Of a stretch of 64,000 nt of DNA, positions 9,021 through 17,361 are shown piece after piece. Below the pieces are notes generated by a model. The model was not told the origin of the DNA. It did not search any database and saw only the letters and a program-made list of their open reading frames with translations. The stretch comes from Streptacidiphilus jeojiense (GTDB lineage: Bacteria; Actinomycetota; Actinomycetes; Streptomycetales; Streptomycetaceae). Position 1 is the stretch's first letter. The number at the start of each line of letters is the position of its first letter. The DNA lies in assembly GCF_000719095.1 (NCBI RefSeq), contig NZ_JOEH01000026.1, positions 62,001 through 126,000 on the forward strand. The letters are read 5' to 3'. A program made the translations under genes and the position numbers.

Positions 9021-10355
9021 TCAAACCGCCAGGTTCTCGCGCAGGGTGCGCCCGGGGTAGCGCGGGGCGAGCGCGCCGCGCCGGCGCAGCTCGGGCACCA
9101 GCAGTTCGCTGATCTCGGCGAACCCGGACGGCATGGCCAGCGGGGTGGCGAACATGTAGCCGCCGCGCGAGCCGGTCGCGGCGAAGTTCTGCTCCAGGGC
9201 GTCGGCGACCGAGGCGGCGTCGCCGACCAGGGTGTGGTCCAGGCCGGTGGCCGCGGCCCAGCCGTGCTCGAAGAACTCGGCCCTGGTCATGGTGGTCTGC
9301 GGACCGGAGGCGGCGACCAGTGCGCCGACCAGTCCGGCCGGGCTGGCCTGCGCGGCGACGATCTCGTCGCGGAGCTCGCCGAGCCGGAACGAGGCCGGCA
9401 GCGTGGAGAAGTCGTAGCCGGCGTTGTGCGACAGATAGGTGCCGACCGCCTCCTCGCTCCAGAACTCCAGCACCGCCTCGCGCCGGGCCCGGGCCTCCGC
9501 GGCGGTGCGGCCGACGATCACCTGGGTGGCCCAGAGGATGCCGACCCGGGCGGGGTCGCGTCCCTCCTGGACCAGCGCCTCGTCCAGCAGGGTGCGGTGG
9601 CGCTGCTGGCCGGCCAGGTCGGCGCCGAAGCCGAAGATCAGGTCGGCGAAGGACGCCGAGGCGGCGATCCCGCGCGGGGAGTTGCCCGCCTGCACGATGA
9701 CCGGGTGCGCCTGCGGGCTGGGCACGCTGGCCAGCGGGCCCTTGACGGTGAAGAACTTCCCGGCGTGGTCGATCGGGTGCACCTTCGCCGGATCGGCGAA
9801 ACGCCCGGACTCGCGGTCGCGGACGATCGCGTCGGGGGCGACCGAGTCCCACAGCGCCCGGCAGACGCCGATGAACTCCTCCATCCGCTCGTAGCGCAGA
9901 TCGTGGTCGGGCAGCTGCTGGTAGCCGTAGTTGGCGGCGTCCGCCCCCCGGGTGGAGGCGACCACGTTGAAGGCGATCCGCCCGCCGGTGACGTGGTCCA
10001 GGGAGTTGAGCAGGCGCGCCACGTAGAAAGGGTGCATGTAGGTGGAGGAGTAGGTCAGGCCGAAGCCGATGTCCGAGGTGACCGTGGACATCGCCGCGAT
10101 CACCGGCGACATGTCGTGCCGGGGCCACTGGATGCCCCACTCGACGGCCGGGGCGATGCTGCCGCGCCAGGTACTGGGCACGCCGGAGCCGTCGCCGAAG
10201 AAGAGCATGTCGACGCCGGCCCGCTCGGCGGTCTGCGCCAGCTCCATGTACATCCGCACGTCGGGGAAGTCGCGGCCGATCCAGCTGCCCGCGCGGGCCC
10301 AGCGTCCCTCGGTGTGGGTGAAGGACAGGTCGTAGGCCAGGTGCATGCCGCTCAT
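9021..10355 (-). CDS. NtaA/SnaA/DszA-family FMN-dependent monooxygenase
   Basis: A 444-residue luciferase-like monooxygenase of the nitrilotriacetate / pristinamycin IIA / dibenzothiophene-sulfone branch. Features are a conserved N-terminal strand ([11 protein letters not shown]), [58 protein letters not shown] (about 102-134) and [12 protein letters not shown] (about 216-227). These enzymes use reduced FMN and O2 to cleave C-N or C-S bonds. I set the ATG inside a four-base ATGA overlap with the isochorismatase gene, with GGAGG just upstream; longer in-frame extensions are Arg/Ala-rich shadow. It sits between the RutB-like hydrolase and the transporter-kinase fusion. Confidence 0.9.
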   Translation of the reverse strand: MSGMHLAYDLSFTHTEGRWARAGSWIGRDFPDVRMYMELAQTAERAGVDMLFFGDGSGVPSTWRGSIAPAVEWGIQWPRHDMSPVIAAMSTVTSDIGFGLTYSSTYMHPFYVARLLNSLDHVTGGRIAFNVVASTRGADAANYGYQQLPDHDLRYERMEEFIGVCRALWDSVAPDAIVRDRESGRFADPAKVHPIDHAGKFFTVKGPLASVPSPQAHPVIVQAGNSPRGIAASASFADLIFGFGADLAGQQRHRTLLDEALVQEGRDPARVGILWATQVIVGRTAAEARARREAVLEFWSEEAVGTYLSHNAGYDFSTLPASFRLGELRDEIVAAQASPAGLVGALVAASGPQTTMTRAEFFEHGWAAATGLDHTLVGDAASVADALEQNFAATGSRGGYMFATPLAMPSGFAEISELLVPELRRRGALAPRYPGRTLRENLAV

Positions 10356-11011
10356 CGGGTCGCCTCCTTCCACAGCGCGACGACCTCGTCGGCGTCGCAG
10401 AGCACGGCGGTGTTCAGCCGCAGCTGCACCAGGGCCGCCCGGTGCACGGCGAGGTCGTAGGCGGCGGTGGCGTCCTGGGGGAGCAGCACCGGCCAGTCGT
10501 GCTGCAGCGCGTCGACGGCGGTGGCCTGCACGCAGCACTCGCTGGTGAGCCCGGTGACGGTGAGCCAGTTCGCGCCGGTGGCGCGCAGCCGCGCGTCCAG
10601 GTCGGTGCCGAAGAAGCCGCTGTAGCCGCGCTTGACCACGCGGGGTTCACAGTCGGCGGGTCGCACCCGGTACCACTCGGCCCCCGGGGTGCCCAGGACG
10701 CAGGGTTCGTCCGGGCCCATGGGGGCGTCGTAGTCGCCCTGGCGCAGCCAGTTGCTTGCCCGCCACGGTCTGGCCGGGTCGCTGCCGAGCTCGACCCACA
10801 CCACCGGCACGCCGAGTTCGCGGGCGGCCCCGACCAGGTCGCCGATGCGGGTGACGGCCGCGCCCAGGGCGGTCAGCGCCTGGTCGGTGAGGCCGTAGCC
10901 GCCCAGCAGCAGCGGGTCGGCGAAGTCGCGCTGGACGTCGACGACCACCAGCGCCGGGGTGCGGCCCGGGCCCGAGAGCTGGGCCAGCTGTGCCTGCCGT
11001 GGATCCGTCAT
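10352..11011 (-). CDS. isochorismatase-fold amidohydrolase, RutB-like
   Basis: A 219-residue cysteine hydrolase. The triad is visible: Asp25 in VVVDVQRDF, Lys127 in EPRVVKRGYSGFFGT, and Cys160 in SECCVQATAVDA. The segment KRGYSGFFGTDLDARLRATG strongly resembles E. coli RutB (peroxyureidoacrylate/ureidoacrylate amidohydrolase), more so than ordinary isochorismatases. ATGA overlaps join it to the genes on both sides, so it is translationally coupled to a RutA-like and an NtaA-like enzyme. I infer that it hydrolyses the ring-opened product of the RutA-like step; the true substrate is unknown. Confidence 0.88.
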   Translation of the reverse strand: MTDPRQAQLAQLSGPGRTPALVVVDVQRDFADPLLLGGYGLTDQALTALGAAVTRIGDLVGAARELGVPVVWVELGSDPARPWRASNWLRQGDYDAPMGPDEPCVLGTPGAEWYRVRPADCEPRVVKRGYSGFFGTDLDARLRATGANWLTVTGLTSECCVQATAVDALQHDWPVLLPQDATAAYDLAVHRAALVQLRLNTAVLCDADEVVALWKEATR

Positions 11012-12075
11012 CGGGCGTCCCCCGCCTGGTCGTGGGCGCGCAGCACGGGCAGCACGGTCTCGCCGAACAGCACCATGTCCTGGTCGTACTCGGGGAAGAT
11101 CAGCATCAGGCCGTCGAGTTCGGCCTCGTCGACGATGTACTTGATGTGCTCGGTGACCGTGTCGGCGGAGCCGGCGACATAGGGGGTCTGGAAGGCGGCC
11201 TCGCCCACGGCGCCCGCCGCCCAGGCCCGCGCCTGGTCCTCGGAGATGCCCCAGGAGGTGTGCATCAGCGCCAGCGCCTCGCGGTCCAGGCCCTCGCTCC
11301 ACTGCTGGACCTTCTTGGCGGCCAGCTCGTCGGTCTCGTCCTGGACGACGGTCAGCATCGAGTAGGTCCGGCAGACCCGGCCGTTGGCCGCGGCGCGCCG
11401 GTGCACGTCGCGGGAGAGCTCCTTCATCTCCTCCAGGGTCTCGCCGGCCAGGAAGGCGCCGTCGGCGTACTTGGCCTGGAAGGCGCGGGCGTCCTCCGAC
11501 TTGCCGGCGCTGATCAGGGTGGGCCGGGTGGCCGGGTGCGGGCGGGACTGGCAGTCCGTCAGGTCGAACCAGGGCGTGTGCATGGTCACCGAGTCCTCGG
11601 TCCACAGCCGCAGCACGGCCTCGGTCCACTGCTCGGTCATCCGGTAGCGGTCGGCGTGCGTCAGTTCCGGGTCCCAGACGCCGAACTGCTCGAACTCGGC
11701 CGCGTAGGACCCGTTGACGATGTTGGCCCCGGCGCGGCCGCCGGAGATGTCCTGCAGGGTGGTGTACATCTTCGCCGCGACGGCGGGGTTGTGCAGGTTG
11801 GCGTGCAGGGTCGCCCAGATCTTGACCCGGCTGGTCGCCTCGGCCAGGGCCGACATCAGCGTGATGGACTCCAGGGAGCGGCCCCAGTGGTCGGTGGAGC
11901 CGCCGAAGCCGCGCCACTTCGCCATCGACATGACGAAGTCCAGGCCGATGTTCTCGGCGTGCACGGCCGCACGCCGGTTCCAGGCGTAGTCGGCCTCCGG
12001 GTGCGGGGCGGTGGTGGAGAGCATCCACCCTCCGTTCCCGATGGGGAGGAAGATGCCGTATTCCTTCGCTGGCAC
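11008..12075 (-). CDS. RutA-like FMN-dependent (pyrimidine-type) monooxygenase
   Basis: A 355-residue luciferase-like flavoenzyme. Its N-terminus YGIFLPIGNGGWMLSTTAPH closely follows RutA (pyrimidine oxygenase), as do FVMSMAKWRGFGGSTDHWGRSLESITLM, TSRVKIWAT, DISGGRAGANIVNGS and the C-terminal LMLIFPEYDQDMVLFGE. RutA opens uracil between N3 and C4 with a flavin-N5-peroxide; this homologue probably opens a related ring or amide. It begins with GTG and ends in an ATGA overlap with the RutB-like gene, the same A-B order as in rut operons. RutC, RutD and RutE homologues are absent nearby. Confidence 0.88.
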   Translation of the reverse strand: MPAKEYGIFLPIGNGGWMLSTTAPHPEADYAWNRRAAVHAENIGLDFVMSMAKWRGFGGSTDHWGRSLESITLMSALAEATSRVKIWATLHANLHNPAVAAKMYTTLQDISGGRAGANIVNGSYAAEFEQFGVWDPELTHADRYRMTEQWTEAVLRLWTEDSVTMHTPWFDLTDCQSRPHPATRPTLISAGKSEDARAFQAKYADGAFLAGETLEEMKELSRDVHRRAAANGRVCRTYSMLTVVQDETDELAAKKVQQWSEGLDREALALMHTSWGISEDQARAWAAGAVGEAAFQTPYVAGSADTVTEHIKYIVDEAELDGLMLIFPEYDQDMVLFGETVLPVLRAHDQAGDAR

Positions 12076-12133
12076 GGTAGCTGGCCTTTCCGGTGGAGTG
12101 CTGCGGGTGGGGTGGGGAGGGTGCTGGGGTGGG

Positions 12134-13237
12134 TCAGGGTGCGGGCCAGATCAGCTCGGTCCCGTTGTAGACGGCCTCGACGGCGGAGTCGTCGAACCAT
12201 CCGGCGGTGTCCTGGTCCGTGACCGAGGCCGGGATGACGGAGTAGGTGTGCAGCATGTCCGTGAGCTTGGTGATGTTCGCGGGGTCGATGCCGCCCAGCG
12301 GCCGGCCGGGGGTCGGGTTGTCGCTGACCACCTTGGTCTCGGTGGTCCAGATGGCCGCGTTGAGCTTCTTGTCGTAGGTCACCCCGGACAGGTCGGCCGC
12401 GTAGCCGACGCACTGCGCGACATGCGTGGTGCAGTAGTCGTAGGCGTGCAGGGCGGCGCGCAGGACGTCCTGGACCGCGGTCGGGTGGGCCTTGGCGAAG
12501 GCCGGGTTGACCGCCATCGCGCCCAGCGAACTGGGGATCCCGTAGGTCACCGGCTGCCAGACCGTCACCTTGTGCCCGGCGGCGGCGAGTTGGTTCGGCT
12601 CGTTGGAGATGAAGCCGGTGAGCGCCTTGAGGCCGCCCTGGCCGCGGGTCAGCACGGTGGGGTCGTAGCCCTCCTTGACCACCTTCAGGCTGTTCCAGCT
12701 CACCCCCGCCTTGACCAGCATCGCCCTGACGCTGACCGGCATGGCGCCCTTGTCGCCGACCACCGCGCCGTTGAGCTGGGTGAGCGCGGTGGTGCCGGGG
12801 TTGGTCATCAGGATGTCCAGGCCGGCGTCGGAGTAGGAGGAGATGCCCTCGATGTCGATGCCGTTGGCGCGGGCCTGGATGACGTCCTGCTCGGAGACGG
12901 CGGCGACACTGGCCTGGCCGCCGGCCAGCAGCTTGGTGTTCTGGGCGGTGTCACCGCTACCGGGCACCAGCTTCACCTTCAGACAGAGGTCGTCGAAGTA
13001 GCCGAGCTTGCTGGCGGCGACGTACTCGAGGATGGAGGCGGAGGACTGGAACTGGTAGCCGGACAGGTAGGTGACCGTGCCGGCCGCCTTGTTCTGCGCG
13101 CAGCGAGCCGCCGAGATCGCCGACCCGGTGGAGGCCGTGGTGGTGCTGCCGGAGGAGGAGCCGCAGGCCGCGGCGGCGAAGGTGATGGCGACGGTGCTGA
13201 GGGCGGCGAGGCCGGATCTGACGAGGTGCGTGCGCAT
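12134..13237 (-). CDS. ABC transporter substrate-binding lipoprotein (NMT1/ThiY/SsuA-like)
   Basis: A 367-residue extracellular binding protein. A lipoprotein signal ends in the lipobox FAAAACGSS (Cys25), then a Ser/Thr-rich linker. The mature domain has the taurine/nitrate/thiamine-precursor (NMT1) pattern: GYQFQSSASILEYVAASKLGYFDDLCLKVKLVPG, a ligand-loop KLLAGGQASVAAVSEQDV, and ALHAYDYCTTHVAQCVGYAADLSG. This family binds small sulfonates, nitrate, or pyrimidines such as formylaminopyrimidine. It lies between the permease and the RutA-like gene. Given RutA/RutB next door, a pyrimidine-like or other N-heterocyclic ligand is the first guess. Confidence 0.88.
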   Translation of the reverse strand: MRTHLVRSGLAALSTVAITFAAAACGSSSGSTTTASTGSAISAARCAQNKAAGTVTYLSGYQFQSSASILEYVAASKLGYFDDLCLKVKLVPGSGDTAQNTKLLAGGQASVAAVSEQDVIQARANGIDIEGISSYSDAGLDILMTNPGTTALTQLNGAVVGDKGAMPVSVRAMLVKAGVSWNSLKVVKEGYDPTVLTRGQGGLKALTGFISNEPNQLAAAGHKVTVWQPVTYGIPSSLGAMAVNPAFAKAHPTAVQDVLRAALHAYDYCTTHVAQCVGYAADLSGVTYDKKLNAAIWTTETKVVSDNPTPGRPLGGIDPANITKLTDMLHTYSVIPASVTDQDTAGWFDDSAVEAVYNGTELIWPAP

Positions 13238-13383
13238 GCGGAACTCCCTGAGGGGTGATCGGGTGAAGGGGAAGCGGGCAGGAGGGGACGCCGCACCGGC
13301 TCGCGGGCGGTTCGGGAAGGGCGGCGCGCTGTGGGGTGGACGGCCCGGCGCCGCAGGGCTCCTGAGCGGACGTCAGTCGGAGG

Positions 13384-14271
13384 TCACTTGGTCCGGTCGG
13401 ACGAGGAGCTCTCGTGCCAGTGCAGGGCCCGGCGCTCGGCGAGGGTGATGACCAGCATCACCAGCACGCCCATCAGCGCGAGCACGAAGATCGAGGCATA
13501 GACCACGGCCAGGTTGTTCATCGACGAGGCGGTGCTGATCACCGTGCCCAGGCCACCGGTGGAACCGGAGGCGGACAGCTCGGCCACCACGGCGCCGATC
13601 ACCGACAGCGGGCTGACGATCCGCAGCGCCGCGAAAAGGTACGGGAGCGCGTTGGGCACCCGCACGTACGCCAGCATCTCCAGGCGGGAGGCGTCCATGG
13701 TCCGGTAGACCTGCAGCACCTGCTGCGGCACCGAGCGCAGCCCGGTGGTGGTGTTGATCAGGATCGGGAAGAAGCAGATCAGCGCGGTGATGACGAGCTT
13801 GGGTGTCGCCCCGAATCCGAAGGCGACGACCAGGGCCGGGGCGATCGCCACCACCGGGGTCACGTTCAGCACCACGGCGATCGGCATGACCGCCCTGCGC
13901 ACCACCGGTACCTCGCTGACCAGCACCGCCAGCACGAACGCCGCGACGAAGCTGATCGCCAGACCCGCCGCCGCCTCGCCCAGGGTGATGCCCGCGTTCT
14001 TGAGGTAGTAGCCGAAGTCGTCCGAGAGGGAGCGGCCGATCGACGGCAGCGGCGGCAGCAGGTAGGGCAGCTTGGCGGCTCCCCACTGCCACAGTGCGCC
14101 GAGGATCGCCAGCATGGCCACCAGCGGCAGCCAGACCGCGGGGCGGATCCAACCGATCCGGGAGCGGGGGTGCTTCAGGCTGTAGCGCGACGGCTCGGCG
14201 GGCGGGCCGGCCACGGCCGGCTGCGCGGGGGCCGCCTGTTCGGGGGCCACCTGTTCGGGGACGATGCTCAT
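13384..14271 (-). CDS. ABC transporter permease (SsuC/ThiX-like)
   Basis: A 295-residue inner-membrane subunit with about six transmembrane helices after a cytoplasmic Pro/Ala/Glu-rich tail. The binding-protein-dependent transport motif that docks the ATPase is in TMDASRLEMLAYVRVPNALPYLFAALR (EAA loop variant). I prefer the ATG at 14271 (MSIVPEQ): GAGGGGAG lies 5-12 bases upstream and the spacing to the preceding stop is 13 bases. An ATG at 14295 would overlap the ATPase gene. It is the second gene of the unit; 146 bases separate it from the binding protein. Confidence 0.88.
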   Translation of the reverse strand: MSIVPEQVAPEQAAPAQPAVAGPPAEPSRYSLKHPRSRIGWIRPAVWLPLVAMLAILGALWQWGAAKLPYLLPPLPSIGRSLSDDFGYYLKNAGITLGEAAAGLAISFVAAFVLAVLVSEVPVVRRAVMPIAVVLNVTPVVAIAPALVVAFGFGATPKLVITALICFFPILINTTTGLRSVPQQVLQVYRTMDASRLEMLAYVRVPNALPYLFAALRIVSPLSVIGAVVAELSASGSTGGLGTVISTASSMNNLAVVYASIFVLALMGVLVMLVITLAERRALHWHESSSSDRTK

Positions 14272-14284
14272 TTTCCGCTCCCCC

Positions 14285-15115
14285 TCACGCCGCATCCGCC
14301 GACCGCCAGGCGCGGTGCAGTCTGTCCCTGATCAGGTCCTCGTACTCGTGGAAGCTGCTCTGCTCGAACAGCCGCTGGTTGCGCGGGCGGGGCAGGTCGA
14401 TGTCGATGACGTCGACGATGCGGCCCGGACGGGGAGCCATCACCACGACGGTGTCCGAGAGGCGCACCGCCTCCTGCACCGAGTGCGTGATGAACAGCAC
14501 GGTGGTCTTCAACTCGTCCCACAGGTCCAGCAGTTGGTCCTGCAGGGTCTCCCGGGTGAACTCGTCGAGGGCCGAGAAGGGCTCGTCCATCAGCATCACG
14601 TCCGGCTGCAGGCCGAACGCCCGGACGATGGCGGTGCGCTGCTGCATGCCGCCGGACAGCTGCGCGGGGAGCCGGTGCACCACCTCGCCGAGGCCGGCCC
14701 GGCGCAGCAGCTCCAGCATGTCCGGCGGGGCCTTGCCGGCGCCGCGCTCGCCGAGGTCGCCGATGCGCTCGCGGCGCCTGGCCGCGGCGGTGTTGATCCG
14801 CTGCGGGAGCGTGACGTTGCCCAGCACCGACCGCCACGGCAGCAGCGCCGGGGTCTGCGGGACGAACCCGATGAGCTTGGCCGCGCAGGCCTGGTCGGGG
14901 GTGACCCCGTGCACCCGGACGCTGCCGCCGTCCGCCGTCTCCAGGCCCGCCACCAGCCGCAGCAGCGTCGACTTGCCGCAGCCGCTCGGTCCGATCAGGC
15001 TCACGAAGCGGCCCGGCCCGATCGACAGGTCCACATCGCTGAGCGCCACCATCGCCGACGCCCCATGGCCGTACACCTTACGGGCGGAGTCCAACTCGAT
15101 CGCTGACACCTTCAT
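14285..15115 (-). CDS. ABC transporter ATP-binding protein (SsuB/TauB-like)
   Basis: A 276-residue ATPase that energises the importer. Walker A is GPSGCGKS, the Q-loop is GFVPQTPALLPW, the signature is LSGGMQQR, Walker B is VMLMDEPFSALDE, and the switch His is in LFITHSVQEA. An insert between Q-loop and signature (AAARRRERIGDLGERGAGK) is longer than usual for the family. I chose ATG 15115 because GGAGGG lies 5 bases upstream; an in-frame ATG at 15145 lacks one. This is the first gene of the eight-gene minus-strand unit, so the promoter should lie between 15116 and 15276. Confidence 0.9.
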   Translation of the reverse strand: MKVSAIELDSARKVYGHGASAMVALSDVDLSIGPGRFVSLIGPSGCGKSTLLRLVAGLETADGGSVRVHGVTPDQACAAKLIGFVPQTPALLPWRSVLGNVTLPQRINTAAARRRERIGDLGERGAGKAPPDMLELLRRAGLGEVVHRLPAQLSGGMQQRTAIVRAFGLQPDVMLMDEPFSALDEFTRETLQDQLLDLWDELKTTVLFITHSVQEAVRLSDTVVVMAPRPGRIVDVIDIDLPRPRNQRLFEQSSFHEYEDLIRDRLHRAWRSADAA

Positions 15116-15276
15116 GCCCACCCTCCACGCCATTGGCGATCGCACGTACTCGATCTCGTATGACGGAGAGCGTGCGTAGCGAGAGCTCGGTATCTGCCAC
15201 GCGGAAATCCGTTGTCTTGGGCAGGAACCTAGTCAGGCCGTGTTGCGCGGAAGGCGGCCCGGGGATTACGCGAACG
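15116..15276 (-). promoter_or_regulatory. probable promoter region of the flavoenzyme/ABC unit
   Basis: These 161 bases separate the ATPase start from the stop of the next minus-strand gene, and local composition is less GC-rich than the genes. On the minus strand CGAG is repeated (ACGAG-AT-CGAGTA) near 15140-15160. I could not fix a convincing -35/-10 pair or a perfect operator. No known riboswitch pattern is apparent. Confidence 0.35.
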
Positions 15277-15702
15277 TTAAGTCCGGCGGGGCAGCGGGGC
15301 GACCCGCTCGCCGTCGAAGACGTACACCTCGACGCCCATGTCGGCAGCGGCGATGGCCACCCAGCCGCCCAGGGCCTGCACCAGCAGCTCGGTGACCACC
15401 AGGACGGCGCGCTCCGCGCTGGGCACGCCGGCGCGCAGCCACAGCAGCTTGAACAGGTCGGCCATCACCTTGTTGCGGTAGGCCGGCTTGTAGGCGCCCT
15501 GATTGGCCACCAGCTGCACCACGATCCGGCCGTCCGCGTCGATGCCCTCGACCTCGACCCGGTTGCGGTTCTCCAGCACCAGCGGCCGCGGCCGCAGCGC
15601 GGTGCCCAGCTCCGCGCTGATCGCGAGCAGCATGCGCTGCTCGAGGGAGCCGTCGGCGAAACGGCCCCACTCGGACGGTGCATCCACGATGGTCAGGCGC
15701 AT
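15277..15702 (-). CDS. conserved-looking hypothetical protein
   Basis: A 141-residue soluble protein of unrecognised family, beginning MRLTIVDAPSEWGRFADGSLEQ. It shows alternating strands and helices (PLVLENRNRVEVEGID, RIVVQLVANQGAYKPAYRNKV, then helix LFKLLWLRAG) and ends in DGERVAPLPRRT. The mix of ENRNRVEVEG and Lys/Arg-rich motifs could suit a small nucleic-acid-related fold, but that is a guess. I chose ATG 15702: the longer frame from 15840 is Pro-rich and overlaps the neighbouring gene. A -10-like TATGAT lies so close that the message may be leaderless. Confidence 0.65.
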   Translation of the reverse strand: MRLTIVDAPSEWGRFADGSLEQRMLLAISAELGTALRPRPLVLENRNRVEVEGIDADGRIVVQLVANQGAYKPAYRNKVMADLFKLLWLRAGVPSAERAVLVVTELLVQALGGWVAIAAADMGVEVYVFDGERVAPLPRRT

Positions 15703-15708
15703 TCGGTG

Positions 15709-15714
15709 ATCATA
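15709..15714 (-). promoter_or_regulatory. -10 box (TATGAT) for a possibly leaderless message
   Basis: TATGAT on the minus strand ends six bases before the ATG at 15702, and no ribosome binding site is visible between them. Transcription from the usual distance would start at or next to the A of ATG. The -35 region is poor. Confidence 0.4.
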
Positions 15715-15754
15715 CAGTCCGGGTCCGGACGGCTCCGGGGAGAGCGGGGCGGTG

Positions 15755-17224
15755 TCAGTTCGGCGCCCCGAACCAGACGGCCAGGGCCTGGTCCAGCCCT
15801 TCGGCGGGGTGGGTGTCGGCGTCGGTGGCCCAGGCGACATGGCCGTCGGGCCGGATCAGCAGGGCGGCGGCCGGCGGCTCCGGGCAGTCGGCGGCGACGA
15901 CGTTGACCCGGTCCTTCCAGCCCGCCGCCGCGCCGGCCAGGGCGCCCGTGCCGGTGAGGTCGAGCAGGACACCGCGGGCGGGGTGCAGCAGCTCAGCCGT
16001 GCTGGTGATCCCCGAGGGCGTGGTGAGGGCGAGGTCGGGGGCCCACCGGCCGGCCAGCGGGTGCCGGTCGGCCGGGCCCGTGTCGTAGCGGGTGTCCAGC
16101 GCGTACATCAGGTTGAGCAGGTGGCGCAGCGGTTCGCGGTACTGCAGCAGCGGCCCGAGGACCTCACGCAGGGCCGCGACCCTGGCGTCCGCGCCCGCGC
16201 CCATCAGCGTGCCCTGGGCGCGGGTGTGCAGCAGGACGCGCTCGCCCTCAGGGTGCCGCTCGCTGTGGTAGCTGTCCAGCAGGGCCGGCGGTGCCCAGCC
16301 GGCGACCGTGGCGCCGAGCTTCCAGCCCAGGTTGAAGGCGTCCAGCAGACCGGTGTTCAGCCCCGGTCCGCCGGCCGGGAGGTGGATGTGGGCCGCGTCG
16401 CCGGCGATCAGGACCCGGCCGCTGCGGTATCGCGCCGCCTGGCGGCTGGAGTCGGTGAACCGGGAGAGCCACCGGGCGCCGCTGATCGGCAGGTCCCTGC
16501 CGGCGTTCGCCCTGCGGATCGCGGCCCGGAGCTCGTCCAGCGTCATCGGGGCGTCGCGGTCCAGGTCGGCGGGGTAGGGCTCGGTGATGATCACGCGGTA
16601 GTAGCCGGCCCCGAGCGGGATGAGCGGGACCCGCACGTCTGGGATGTCCTGGGGCGTCAGATCGCCTTCCAGGGTGACGTCGCCCAGGCGCAGTAGGAAG
16701 GTGGGCGGGATGCCCGGGAACTCGATCCCGGCCGCCTTGCGGACGACGCTGGTGCCGCCGTCGCAGCCGACCGCGTAGCGGGCCCGCAGCTGTCCGGGGC
16801 CCTGCGGGCCATGCACCTCGACGCTGACGCCGTCGTCGTCCTGGTGCAGGGCGGTGACCTCGTGGCCGCGCCTGATCTCCACGCCGAGCTCGCGGGCCCA
16901 CTCGTTCAGCAGCTCCTCGGTGGCGGCCTGCTGGATGAACAGTCCGCGCAGGCCGAGGCCGTCCAGCTTCCCCGCGTCCAGCGGGATCAGGGCGAAGTGC
17001 GCGGAGGTCGGGAACGCGACGGCGGCACGCTCCTGGAAGTGCCCCAGCCGCCCCCGGCGTTCCAGCGAGTCCACCGAGCGGCCGAGCAGCCCGAGCGCCT
17101 TGGACAGGCCGGTGGGCCGGTCGAGCCGTTCCAGCACGATCGGGCGCGCCCCGGCCAGGTGCAGTTCGCAGGCGAGCACCAGGCCGGTCGGCCCGGCTCC
17201 GACGATGACGACATCAGCATCCAC
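15755..17224 (-). CDS. class A FAD-dependent aromatic hydroxylase
   Basis: A 489-residue single-component monooxygenase of the PheA/TfdB/polyketide-hydroxylase family. The FAD Rossmann motif is VVIVGAGPTGLVLACELHLAG at the start. The DG motif is GCDGGTSVVRKAAG (about 153-166) and the GD motif is VLIAGDAAHIHLPAGGPGLNTGLLDAFNLGWKL (about 281-313). A thioredoxin-like C-terminal tail carries ALLIRPDGHVAW. It resembles tailoring hydroxylases and, more distantly, rifampicin monooxygenase Rox. The start is GTG with AAGGGGA upstream. It stands alone, followed 52 bases later by the small unknown gene on the same strand. Confidence 0.9.
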   Translation of the reverse strand: MDADVVIVGAGPTGLVLACELHLAGARPIVLERLDRPTGLSKALGLLGRSVDSLERRGRLGHFQERAAVAFPTSAHFALIPLDAGKLDGLGLRGLFIQQAATEELLNEWARELGVEIRRGHEVTALHQDDDGVSVEVHGPQGPGQLRARYAVGCDGGTSVVRKAAGIEFPGIPPTFLLRLGDVTLEGDLTPQDIPDVRVPLIPLGAGYYRVIITEPYPADLDRDAPMTLDELRAAIRRANAGRDLPISGARWLSRFTDSSRQAARYRSGRVLIAGDAAHIHLPAGGPGLNTGLLDAFNLGWKLGATVAGWAPPALLDSYHSERHPEGERVLLHTRAQGTLMGAGADARVAALREVLGPLLQYREPLRHLLNLMYALDTRYDTGPADRHPLAGRWAPDLALTTPSGITSTAELLHPARGVLLDLTGTGALAGAAAGWKDRVNVVAADCPEPPAAALLIRPDGHVAWATDADTHPAEGLDQALAVWFGAPN

Positions 17225-17310
17225 GTGGCAGTCCCCTTGCTGGCTCGGGTCGGCGGCGTGCGGGGGTGTGCCATCGCACCGTAGACCTGTCGGCAGGATG
17301 CCAACAAGCG

Positions 17311-17336
17311 ACCGGGGCCGGCGGTTCGGCCCCGGT
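17311..17336 (-). terminator. terminator after the alpha/beta hydrolase gene
   Basis: Perfect 10-bp arms ACCGGGGCCG and CGGCCCCGGT around a six-base loop, 26 bases downstream of the hydrolase stop on the minus strand and before the FAD hydroxylase start. Confidence 0.65.
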
Positions 17337-17361
17337 GACGACTCGTCAGATGACCTGTGCC

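Noticed and set aside
6651..12075. Calling the unit a true uracil-degrading rut operon
   Set aside because: RutC, RutD, RutE and RutG are absent and extra oxygenase, kinase fusion and ABC genes are present; RutA-like and RutB-like is as far as the sequence allows.
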